NCBI RefSeq assembly: GCF_004916895.1
Contig: NZ_SNTZ01000006.1
Span: 1-64,000 of the forward strand
DNA: 64,000 nt
Reading direction: 5' to 3'
From: Flagellimonas alvinocaridis
Lineage (GTDB): Bacteria; Bacteroidota; Bacteroidia; Flavobacteriales; Flavobacteriaceae
A program made the position numbers and the translations under genes. Under the pieces are notes generated by a model. It worked only from the letters and a program-made list of their open reading frames with translations, searched no databases and was not told where the DNA came from. This document shows, piece by piece, positions 45,159 to 53,151 of this stretch (position 1 is its first letter; every line of letters begins with the position of its first letter).

Positions 45159-47609
45159 TTACAGGGTTTTCGCATTTTTCACCTTTTGCTTGGTGATGGC
45201 AATGTCGATCACCTCGCTCATATCGGTTACATAATGGAATGTCAGTCCCTTTAGATATTCTTCCTTGATTTCTTCAATATCCTTACGGTTATCGGCACAA
45301 AGAATAATTTCCTTGATCCGGGCACGCTTTGCCGCCAAGATCTTCTCTTTGATTCCGCCAACGGGCAACACTTTGCCCCTTAGGGTAATCTCGCCGGTCA
45401 TGGCCAAGCTTTTCTTCACCTTACGTTGGGTGAACAGCGACACCAAGGACGTCAACATGGTAATCCCAGCACTAGGTCCATCCTTGGGTGTGGCCCCTTC
45501 GGGAACGTGGATGTGCACATTATACTTCTCAAATACATTGGGGTCTATACCAAAGGCCTCGGCATTGGATTTTATGTATTCCATGGCAATGGTGGCCGAT
45601 TCCTTCATAACTTTACCAAGGTTTCCCGTAATGTTCAAGGCACCTTTTCCTTTGGACAAAATGGATTCTATAAAAAGGATATCGCCCCCAACACTGGTCC
45701 ATGCCAATCCAGTGACCACCCCGGCCACATCGTTGTTCTCATATTTATCCCGTTCCAATCGTGCAGGTCCCAATATCTTTTCTACATCCTCATTGGTGAC
45801 CTTAATGTTGTATTCTTCCTCTATGGCGATGGACTTTGCGGCATACCGTACCATTTTAGCCAGTTGCTTTTCCAATCCACGCACCCCGGATTCACGGGTA
45901 TAGCCTTCCACAATTTTCTCCAACTGGGGTTTACCGATTTTCAAATCTTTGATGGACAGTCCGTGTTCCTTCAATTGTTTGGGCAGCAAATGCCTTTTGG
46001 CGATTTCCACCTTTTCCTCAATGGTATAACCTGTCACGTTGATAATCTCCATCCGGTCGCGCAATGCAGGCTGAATGGTGGCCAGATTGTTGGCCGTGGC
46101 GATGAACATCACTTTGGATAGGTCATACCCCATCTCCAAGAAATTATCGTGGAACTCGGCATTCTGCTCTGGGTCCAATACCTCCAACATGGCAGAGGAC
46201 GGGTCCCCTTGATGACTGTTGGAAAGCTTATCTATCTCATCCAGAATAAAAACGGGATTCGATGTTCCGGCTTTCTTCAAGCTTTGGATGATACGACCCG
46301 GCATGGCCCCGATATAGGTTTTTCGGTGACCACGAATCTCCGCTTCGTCCCGAAGTCCACCCAAGGACATACGCACATATTCCCTGCCCAAAGCCTCGGC
46401 CACAGATTTACCCAAAGAGGTCTTCCCCACTCCGGGAGGGCCATATAGACAAAGGATGGGCGATTTCATATCGTTTCGAAGCTTCAAAACCGCCAAATAC
46501 TCAATGATCCTACGTTTTACATCCTCAAGACCGTAATGGTCACGGTCCAAAATCTGCTGGGCCCGTTTTAAATCAAATTTATCCTTGGAGAATTCGTTCC
46601 AAGGCAGATCCAATATCAAATCCAGATAATTGCGCTGGATGGAATATTCGGCTACCTGAGGGTTCATGCGTTGCATTTTGGCCAATTCCTTCTCGAAATG
46701 CTCCTTGACCTTTTTGCTCCATTTTTTCTTTTTGGCCTTAATCCGCATTTCCTCCACTTCTTCTTCATAGGACATGCCACCCAACTCTTCTTGAATGGTC
46801 TTCATTTGTTGATGAAGGAAATATTCGCGTTGTTGTTGGTCCATATCGCTACGAACCTTGGACTGGATATCGTTCTTCAATTCCAGTTTTTGAAGCTCCA
46901 TGTTCATATACCGTAGCGTGGCCAAGGCCCTATCCTGCAAATTCGGGATTTCCAGAAGTTGCTGTTTTTCGGCAACTGTTAAATTAAGGTTGGACGAAAC
47001 AAAATTGATCAAGAACGAATTGCTCTGGATATTCTTGATCGCAAAAGTGGCCTCGCTGGGAATATTGGGGTTGTCCTTGATAATCTTAAAGGCCAATTCC
47101 TTGATGGAATCAATAATAGCCCCAAATTCCTCACTTTTCTCATCAGGTCGCACCTCAGTAGCCTCTTTCACTTTGGCGGTCAAATAGGGTTTTTCGGAAA
47201 TTACCTGCTCTATTTGAAAACGTTTTTTTCCTTGAATGATCACCGTGGTATTCCCGTCGGGCATTTGGAGTACCCGTAAAATACGTGCAACAGTTCCCAA
47301 GGTATTAATATCGTCCACACCAGGATTTTCGGTCTCCTCATCTTTTTGGGAAACCACCCCAATGGTCTTTGAGCCATTATTGGCATCACGGATCAGGTTA
47401 ATGGATTTATCCCTACCCGCTGTTATTGGAATAACCACCCCGGGGAACAACACCGTATTTCTCAGGGGAAGCACGGGCAATGTTTCCGGCAAACTTTCTC
47501 GATTCATCTGTTCCTCATCCTCAGGGGTAAGCAACGGAATCAATTCGGCATCCTCATCCAAGCCTTGAAAGTCTATATTGTCAAAATTTGAAATTTTTAT
47601 CTCTCCCAT
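45159..47609 (-). CDS. lon: Lon protease (endopeptidase La)
   Basis: An 816-residue ATP-dependent serine protease of the cytoplasm. It has an N-terminal LON substrate domain ([19 protein letters not shown]), a coiled middle, an AAA+ module with Walker [15 protein letters not shown], and a C-terminal protease domain with the catalytic Ser in [11 protein letters not shown] and Lys in the [13 protein letters not shown] helix. Normal family length. It is divergent from the ECF sigma factor gene and precedes cmk. Confidence 0.97.
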   Translation of the reverse strand: MGEIKISNFDNIDFQGLDEDAELIPLLTPEDEEQMNRESLPETLPVLPLRNTVLFPGVVIPITAGRDKSINLIRDANNGSKTIGVVSQKDEETENPGVDDINTLGTVARILRVLQMPDGNTTVIIQGKKRFQIEQVISEKPYLTAKVKEATEVRPDEKSEEFGAIIDSIKELAFKIIKDNPNIPSEATFAIKNIQSNSFLINFVSSNLNLTVAEKQQLLEIPNLQDRALATLRYMNMELQKLELKNDIQSKVRSDMDQQQREYFLHQQMKTIQEELGGMSYEEEVEEMRIKAKKKKWSKKVKEHFEKELAKMQRMNPQVAEYSIQRNYLDLILDLPWNEFSKDKFDLKRAQQILDRDHYGLEDVKRRIIEYLAVLKLRNDMKSPILCLYGPPGVGKTSLGKSVAEALGREYVRMSLGGLRDEAEIRGHRKTYIGAMPGRIIQSLKKAGTSNPVFILDEIDKLSNSHQGDPSSAMLEVLDPEQNAEFHDNFLEMGYDLSKVMFIATANNLATIQPALRDRMEIINVTGYTIEEKVEIAKRHLLPKQLKEHGLSIKDLKIGKPQLEKIVEGYTRESGVRGLEKQLAKMVRYAAKSIAIEEEYNIKVTNEDVEKILGPARLERDKYENNDVAGVVTGLAWTSVGGDILFIESILSKGKGALNITGNLGKVMKESATIAMEYIKSNAEAFGIDPNVFEKYNVHIHVPEGATPKDGPSAGITMLTSLVSLFTQRKVKKSLAMTGEITLRGKVLPVGGIKEKILAAKRARIKEIILCADNRKDIEEIKEEYLKGLTFHYVTDMSEVIDIAITKQKVKNAKTL

Positions 47610-47778
47610 ATCCTATTTTCGGTCATTTTGTCATAAACGACAAAAACAATTCACTTTTTTCGCATCGTTTCTCCCATTTAAACTCCTAAAAATCAACAAC
47701 TAAAAAGGAAAAACGATTTTTTTACAATTGTTAAAAGGCAATTCCTGTGCCATTAAAATTTAAAAATTCCAAAAAAAG

Positions 47779-47807
47779 TGTAACAATTGATAAATTCATA
47801 CCTCTAT
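47779..47807 (+). promoter_or_regulatory. Putative ECF-sigma promoter
   Basis: TGTAAC (47779-47784), 17 nt, then CTCTA (47802-47806). The pair resembles the -35 (GTAAC) and -10 (CGTCTA) elements used by ECF sigma factors, and lies 20 bp ahead of the ECF gene itself. It implies autoregulation. The assignment is by pattern only. Confidence 0.5.
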
Positions 47808-47826
47808 AAGACAAACCATTCATTTT

Positions 47827-48390
47827 TTGAGCCACCAAAATGAACATATTGACGCACTGCTAGAGCTGTGCCTAAAAGGCAAACAAAGTGCACAAATGGA
47901 GGTTTACAATCGGTATTACAGGGCCATGTTCAACACGGCCTACCGGATTGTAAAAGACTCGGCCGAAGCGGAAGATGTAATGCAGGAATCGTTCTTGAGC
48001 GCGTTCACGAAACTGCACACATTTAAAGGGGAGGTCACTTTTGGCGCATGGTTAAAGCGGATCGTGATCAATAACAGCATTTATCAGTACAAAAAGCAGC
48101 AAAAAACAAGGGCTGTGGACTTGGATGACATAATGTACAAGGTCGAAGATAATGATGAAGTTGCTCCGGACCACAATGGTTATACAGAACTGAAGGCTCA
48201 AAAAGTAATGGAAACCATGAAAAGTTTGAAAGACAATTACAGAGTTTCTTTGACCTTACATTTAATTGAAGGTTACGATTATGAAGAAATCAGTGAGATT
48301 ATGAATATAAGCTACGCTAATTGCAGGACCACCATATCAAGGGCCAAGGAAAGCTTACGTAAAAAATTGAACCAAAACGTTTTGCCATGA
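47827..48390 (+). CDS. ECF-type RNA polymerase sigma factor
   Basis: A 187-residue sigma-70 family factor. Region 2 (about 20-90) has YNRYYRAMFNTAYRIVKDSAEAEDVMQESF, listed here by its AEDVMQE motif, and region 4 (about 125-180) has YEEISEIMNISYANCRTTISRAKESLRKKL, with the usual DNA-reading helix. The start is TTG 47827 (MSHQNEHID); no ATG fits before region 2. It is followed by a 4-bp overlap (ATGA) with a membrane protein that is likely its anti-sigma factor. Confidence 0.93.
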   Translation: MSHQNEHIDALLELCLKGKQSAQMEVYNRYYRAMFNTAYRIVKDSAEAEDVMQESFLSAFTKLHTFKGEVTFGAWLKRIVINNSIYQYKKQQKTRAVDLDDIMYKVEDNDEVAPDHNGYTELKAQKVMETMKSLKDNYRVSLTLHLIEGYDYEEISEIMNISYANCRTTISRAKESLRKKLNQNVLP

Positions 48391-48947
48391 AAAAGGATAC
48401 TATAGACCAACTGTTTGAGAGGCTACACGGACAATTTGACCTTGAAGAACCCCAAAGTGGGCATCAGGGGCGGTTTTTGGAGAAATTGAACCAAGACAAG
48501 GGCACAATTTCCCTGAACAAAAAGAAAATGAACTGGTGGAAGCCTTTATCCATTGCAGCATCCATTGCGCTGATCGGCGTACTGTCCTTTCAGGCATTTG
48601 GACCAAAGCCCAGCTTGAAAGAGCAAGTGGTCAAGATCGCTCCAGAGGTTTCCCAGACCGAGTTTTACTTTGCCAACCTCATTGAACAACAGGTACAACA
48701 GTTGGAGAGTGAAAAATCGCCCGAAACGGCCCAATTGGTGGATGACACCTTATTTCAGTTGCAAAAACTAAAAAACGACTATGAATCCCTGGAAGAGGAT
48801 TTGGTCAATGGCGGCGACAGTAAAATTATTTTGAATGCCATGATCACCAACTTCCAGACCCGTATAGATTTATTAAAAGAGGTACTGAACCAAATAGAAA
48901 ATATTAAAAATTTAAATTCATTCAATGATGAAAACATTACGATATAA
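48387..48947 (+). CDS. Putative anti-sigma factor
   Basis: A 186-residue protein. The first 48 residues are cytoplasmic and begin MKKDTIDQLFERLHGQFDLEEP, the single membrane helix spans about 52-71, and the C-terminal part is helical and extracytoplasmic. No zinc-binding HxxxCxxC motif is present. Its overlap with the sigma factor gene and one-pass topology are why it is called an anti-sigma factor; similarity alone would not show this. It overlaps the next gene by 23 bp. Confidence 0.75.
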   Translation: MKKDTIDQLFERLHGQFDLEEPQSGHQGRFLEKLNQDKGTISLNKKKMNWWKPLSIAASIALIGVLSFQAFGPKPSLKEQVVKIAPEVSQTEFYFANLIEQQVQQLESEKSPETAQLVDDTLFQLQKLKNDYESLEEDLVNGGDSKIILNAMITNFQTRIDLLKEVLNQIENIKNLNSFNDENITI

Positions 48948-50019
48948 AGTTACCCTTTTGGCCTTGGCCTTACTTCCTCTTGCACTATGTGCAGGTACGG
49001 GGGAGATGGAAGGCAAGTACACCAAGGAGAAGACCATTAAGAAAGAGTTCAACGTAAACTCCGATGCGCTCTTTAAAGTGAACAACAGCTATGGCAACCT
49101 CAACATTACCTCATGGAATGAAAACCGGGTGGTCATCGAGGTCAATATCAAGACCAATGGCAATGACGAAGATCGTGTACAGGAGCGATTGGATGAGATT
49201 GACGTGGACTTTGAAAACAGCTCCAGCATGGTATCCGCCCGCACCCTCTTTGGGGACCGAGGTAGCAGCTGGGGATGGAACTGGGGCAAGCGCAGAAATG
49301 TGAATGTCCAAGTGAACTATACGATCAAGCTCCCTGTAAAGAACAGTGTAAACTTGAGCAATGACTATGGAAACATCTTCTTGGACCGCATAGACGGACA
49401 CGCCAAGATAAAATGTGATTATGGTAAAATTGATGTGGGAGAACTTAGAGGCAGAAACAACGAGCTTAAGTTCGACTATACTTCTAGATCTACCTTTGAC
49501 TACATTAACAGTGGTGAAATTGTTGCTGATTACTCAGGCTTCACCATCCAAAAAGCCGGAAACTTGCGTATTAGGGCCGATTATACCAATGCGGTCATAG
49601 AGGAAATGGGAGATTTGGACTATTCCAGCGATTATGGGTCCATAGAAGTGAACAATGCCAAAAACGTGTCTGGAAATGGGGATTACATTGGAGTGAAATT
49701 GGGGGAAATCCATGGCAATGTTTCCATTACTGGGGACTATGGCTCCTTAAAAATAGATCAACTGGCCCCTGATGCCGGTGATGTAACCATCAGAACGGAC
49801 TATACAGGGATAAAAATAGGATACCATCCCGAGTATGCTTTTGATTTTGAAATCAGGACGGAATACGCTGGGGTAAGTGGCAAAGATGATTTTGAGCTGA
49901 ACATCAGTATAGAAAAATCACATGAAAAATATTTCAAGGGATATTACGGAAAAGAAAACTCTGGTAACATGGTAAACATTACCAGTGACTATGGAGGCAT
50001 CACTTTCTATCAGAATTAA
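48925..50019 (+). CDS. Secreted DUF4097-type beta-repeat protein
   Basis: A 364-residue protein with a signal peptide (cleavage near residue 24, after LCAG). The mature part is a ladder of short strands in which a 'DYG/DYT/DYS' turn recurs about every 15-25 residues (NDYGN, CDYGK, ADYSG, ADYTN, SDYGS, GDYIG, GDYGS, TDYTG, SDYGG). This is a right-handed beta-helix-like pattern of DUF4097/adhesin-like proteins. Function unknown. ATG 48925 and 48928 are both possible starts. It is third in the ECF operon. Confidence 0.82.
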   Translation: MMKTLRYKVTLLALALLPLALCAGTGEMEGKYTKEKTIKKEFNVNSDALFKVNNSYGNLNITSWNENRVVIEVNIKTNGNDEDRVQERLDEIDVDFENSSSMVSARTLFGDRGSSWGWNWGKRRNVNVQVNYTIKLPVKNSVNLSNDYGNIFLDRIDGHAKIKCDYGKIDVGELRGRNNELKFDYTSRSTFDYINSGEIVADYSGFTIQKAGNLRIRADYTNAVIEEMGDLDYSSDYGSIEVNNAKNVSGNGDYIGVKLGEIHGNVSITGDYGSLKIDQLAPDAGDVTIRTDYTGIKIGYHPEYAFDFEIRTEYAGVSGKDDFELNISIEKSHEKYFKGYYGKENSGNMVNITSDYGGITFYQN

Positions 50020-50056
50020 TAAGTCGAATCAAAAAACAAAACTAAAAAACACCATC

Positions 50057-50782
50057 ATGAAAAAACTCATCACACTGACACTGGCTTTTTGTTCAGTAAT
50101 TGCAACCAATGCCCAATGGGGAAAACGAATCTATGGGGACGGCAATGTAGTAACCATTGAACGTTCCGTGGGTAATTATGAAGAAGTGGCCTTGGCCGGT
50201 TGGTTCGATGTGGACCTTGTATCAGGAAATGAAGGCGAACTTACCCTTGAAGGAGAATCCAATCTTTTGGAACACATTAAAACCGAAGTAAAGAATGGCA
50301 CCCTGCTCATTAAAGTTGAAAAAGGGGTAAATCTAAAGCCTTCCTCATGGGGAAAGGGAATTCGTATCACCGTACCCGTTGAATCCATAAATTCGGTCAC
50401 CCTGTCAGGTTCAGGAGATATTGTGGGCAAAACTACCTTGGTCACGGATAGGTTCAGTACGCGGATTTCTGGGTCTGGAGATATTTCCTTGACCGTGGAG
50501 GCCAAAAGTGTTGATGCTGCCTTATCAGGTTCTGGGGACATCACCCTAACTGGAAAAACCACCGATTTGGATATTCAAGTATCTGGTTCTGGGGACGTAA
50601 AGGCCTATGAACTTGATGCCGATTTTGTTACCATCGCTGTATCCGGTTCTGCCGATGTGAGGGTTACCGCAAATCAGTCCATTGATGCCCGGGTATCGGG
50701 ATCTGGGGATATCAGTTACCGAGGCAATCCCAAAAAAATTAACAGCAAATCATCAGGTTCCGGGGATATTTCAAAGGGATAA
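50057..50782 (+). CDS. DUF2807 (GIN-domain) secreted protein
   Basis: A 241-residue protein with a signal peptide (ending near TNAQ, residue 19). The rest is a DUF2807 beta-helix with six or more GSGD turns (TLSGSGDI, ISGSGDIS, LSGSGDIT, VSGSGDV, VSGSGDIS, SSGSGDIS), and one GSAD variant. Such proteins occur at the Bacteroidota cell surface; the role is unknown, though toxin-like or adhesin-like scaffolding has been suggested. ATG 50057 begins the signal peptide; the longer frame from 49985 overlaps the previous gene. It follows that gene by 37 bp. Confidence 0.88.
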   Translation: MKKLITLTLAFCSVIATNAQWGKRIYGDGNVVTIERSVGNYEEVALAGWFDVDLVSGNEGELTLEGESNLLEHIKTEVKNGTLLIKVEKGVNLKPSSWGKGIRITVPVESINSVTLSGSGDIVGKTTLVTDRFSTRISGSGDISLTVEAKSVDAALSGSGDITLTGKTTDLDIQVSGSGDVKAYELDADFVTIAVSGSADVRVTANQSIDARVSGSGDISYRGNPKKINSKSSGSGDISKG

Positions 50783-50811
50783 CGGAGTTTAGCCATCAAT
50801 CAATAAATTGT

Positions 50812-50843
50812 AAAAGCCCCGACATGTAGATGTCGGGGCTTTT
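50812..50843. terminator. Strong bidirectional terminator
   Basis: AAAAGCCCCGACAT (50812-50825), GTAG loop, ATGTCGGGGCTTTT (50830-50843): 14 perfect base pairs with A- and T-runs at the ends. It separates the ECF operon from the convergent MFS gene. Confidence 0.95.
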
Positions 50844-50864
50844 GCATATGGCGTACGGTGTTTT

Positions 50865-52190
50865 TTATTTTTTGATGCTATTGACCCTTGTCAGTAGATA
50901 AATCCCCATTAAAAAGAACAAGCCCAAAAAAATGGTACTGTTTCGCATGCTTCCCGTAAGTTGGGCCACTGCCCCATATAAAAATGTGCCTATGATGATT
51001 CCTATTTTTTCGGCCACATCATAAAAACTGAAAAAAGAGGTGGTATCGGTGGTCTCCGGCAAAAACTTGGAATATGTGGATCGGGACAAGGCTTGGATTC
51101 CTCCCATTACCACACCAACAAAACCTGCTGCTATGTAAAAATCCATAGGGGTTTGCAGGAAATAGGCATACACACACAAGGCCACCCAAATGCAATTGAT
51201 GACCATAAGAGTATTAATATTTCCATACTTTTTTGAAACCTTTGCAGTGACTGTAGCTCCAAAAATGGCTACAATCTGAATCACCAAAATACTGATAATC
51301 AATCCCGTAGTGCGTTCACTATCTGTTCCCCAATTGATTTCTTCTTCACCAAAATAGGTGGCAATAAGCATAATGGTCTGTACGGCCATACTATACACAA
51401 AGAAAGCTCCCAGATACCGTTTCAACCTTACGTTTTCACCTAATTGATGCCAAACACTCTTTAATTCCTTGAAGCCGTTGAGTACAATATTTTTTCGTTC
51501 ACCTTCCCGTTTGTAACCTTTAGGTAGATGGGCAAATGTGTACTGACTGAAAAGTATCCACCATATCCCTACAGAGATGAAGGAATATTTCATCGCCTTA
51601 ATCTCGGCCACTTCGCCACCATTGTCCGTAATACCAAACACATCTGGCTTCATCACCATGGCCAAATTGAACACAAGCAAAATGACACTGCCCACGTATC
51701 CCAAAGAAAATCCTTTCGCACTGATTCCATCTTGTTGTTCGGGGAAGGCAATATCTGGCAAGTAGGAGTTATTTATGGCGAAACTCACCCAAAATCCAAC
51801 CAAGCCAAAGAAATAGCATATCAACCCAAAATAGATGTTTTCCAAGGAAAACCAATACAATCCAATACACGACAAGGCACCGAGGTAACAGAAAAATTTT
51901 AGGAACAATCTTTTGTTCCCCAGATAATCCGCAATACCGGAGACCAGCGGGGTGACAATCGCAATAAACACAAAGGCCAAGGAAGTTACGTAGCTGATTA
52001 AGGGAGCCCGTGCAATTTCGCCCCCAAATATCATAACTTTTTCAATCCCGGCAACCCGGAACAAGGCCCCATAAAAAATGGGAAAAATGGCCGAGGAAAT
52101 CACCAAACTGTATACAGAATTGGCCCAATCGTAGAAGGCCCAAGCGTTCAATAACTTTTTACTTCCTTTCAATGCCAATGCTTGTGCCAT
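50865..52190 (-). CDS. MFS transporter, UMF1/Atg22-like
   Basis: A 441-residue membrane protein with about 12 hydrophobic segments. The opening LLNAWAFYDWANSVYSLVISSAIFP, the loop GIADYLGNKRLFLKF, and the second-half GGIQALSRSTYSKFLPE motif are characteristic of the UMF1 (vacuole effluxer Atg22-like) family, which in bacteria is of unknown substrate. A single-gene unit whose upstream flank holds a large palindrome. Confidence 0.88.
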   Translation of the reverse strand: MAQALALKGSKKLLNAWAFYDWANSVYSLVISSAIFPIFYGALFRVAGIEKVMIFGGEIARAPLISYVTSLAFVFIAIVTPLVSGIADYLGNKRLFLKFFCYLGALSCIGLYWFSLENIYFGLICYFFGLVGFWVSFAINNSYLPDIAFPEQQDGISAKGFSLGYVGSVILLVFNLAMVMKPDVFGITDNGGEVAEIKAMKYSFISVGIWWILFSQYTFAHLPKGYKREGERKNIVLNGFKELKSVWHQLGENVRLKRYLGAFFVYSMAVQTIMLIATYFGEEEINWGTDSERTTGLIISILVIQIVAIFGATVTAKVSKKYGNINTLMVINCIWVALCVYAYFLQTPMDFYIAAGFVGVVMGGIQALSRSTYSKFLPETTDTTSFFSFYDVAEKIGIIIGTFLYGAVAQLTGSMRNSTIFLGLFFLMGIYLLTRVNSIKK

Positions 52191-52206
52191 GTGTTGTTTT
52201 TAAAAA

Positions 52207-52290
52207 AAGAAGATGTCATCCCGATTGTTAAAGAAACCCATCGCAGATAAAAATAGGTCTTTTAACGGAATCGAAATGACATCTTTTTGT
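52207..52290. repeat. Long imperfect palindrome, REP/MITE-like
   Basis: AAGATGTCAT (52210-52219) and ATGACATCTT (52276-52285) are perfect inverted repeats that close an inner imperfect hairpin: CGATT/AATCG, GTTAAA/TTTAAC and ACC/GGT also pair. The outer minus-strand motif (GTCATTTCGA...TCGGGATGAC) looks like a recurring intergenic palindrome of Bacteroidota. It lies between the M48 peptidase stop and the MFS start, and on the minus strand it is followed by a T-run, so it may also terminate the M48 transcript. Confidence 0.6.
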
Positions 52291-52301
52291 TATATATCAA
52301 T

Positions 52302-53111
52302 TCACTTAAATGAGGTTACTCCAAATTTTCTTGCTTCCTGTTTGGCTGCAGGGGCCCAAGCGGTCAAATTTTGGATTCTGGTATCATTGGAAGGGTGCGT
52401 ACTCATAAATTCAGGGGGGGCTTGTCCACCTGATTTTTCTTTCATCCGTCTCCATAGATTGGCAGCCTCATCAGGATTATAACCAGCAATGGCCATAATC
52501 TGTAATCCAATCCTATCGGCTTCGGTTTCATGGCCTCTACTAAAGGGGAGCATAACTCCCAAGGTAGACCCCAATCCATAGGCTTGGTTAAACATATTTC
52601 GCTTTTCTGGATCTTGAATGGCCACATTCCCTGCCACAGCCCCAATCTGCTGTACCATACCGGCACTCATTCGTTGTGCCCCATGGTCTGCCAAGGCATG
52701 TGCCACTTCGTGCCCCATTACCACCGCTACTCCTGTCTCTCCTTGGGTAATGGGCAAAATCCCGGTATAGAATACAATCTTTCCACCAGGCATGCACCAC
52801 GCATTAACCGTTTCATCCTGTACTAAATTGTATTCCCATTTATAATCTTTAAGGTATCCTGGATAGCCATTGGCATCCAACCAACGTTCCGCAGCCGAAG
52901 CAATCCGCTGCCCTACCCTAGTGATCATTTGGGCATCAGATGTTCCGGTAATCACCTTATTGTCGCCCAAAAACTGATCGTACTGGGCAAAGGCCATGGG
53001 AAATATTTGGCTATTGGGATAAAAGTTCAATGTGCTTTTCCCCGTAAATGGATTTGTCTTACATGCTGCTACCGCCAAAAAAATGGAAACGGTAATAAGA
53101 AGTCTTTTCAT
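52302..53111 (-). CDS. M48-family metallopeptidase, lipoprotein
   Basis: A 269-residue zinc protease. A lipoprotein signal ends at the lipobox Cys near residue 17 (FLAVAACKTN), so the protein is probably anchored to the inner or outer membrane on the periplasmic side. The catalytic HExxH is MGHEVAHAL, and the third ligand Glu lies in RGHETEADRIG. It resembles the E. coli LoiP/YcaL/BepA class, periplasmic quality-control proteases, without a TPR tail. Single gene. Confidence 0.92.
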   Translation of the reverse strand: MKRLLITVSIFLAVAACKTNPFTGKSTLNFYPNSQIFPMAFAQYDQFLGDNKVITGTSDAQMITRVGQRIASAAERWLDANGYPGYLKDYKWEYNLVQDETVNAWCMPGGKIVFYTGILPITQGETGVAVVMGHEVAHALADHGAQRMSAGMVQQIGAVAGNVAIQDPEKRNMFNQAYGLGSTLGVMLPFSRGHETEADRIGLQIMAIAGYNPDEAANLWRRMKEKSGGQAPPEFMSTHPSNDTRIQNLTAWAPAAKQEARKFGVTSFK

Positions 53112-53151
53112 AATATTTAATAGTGTTTAGTCTATGTAAATTACAAAAAAA

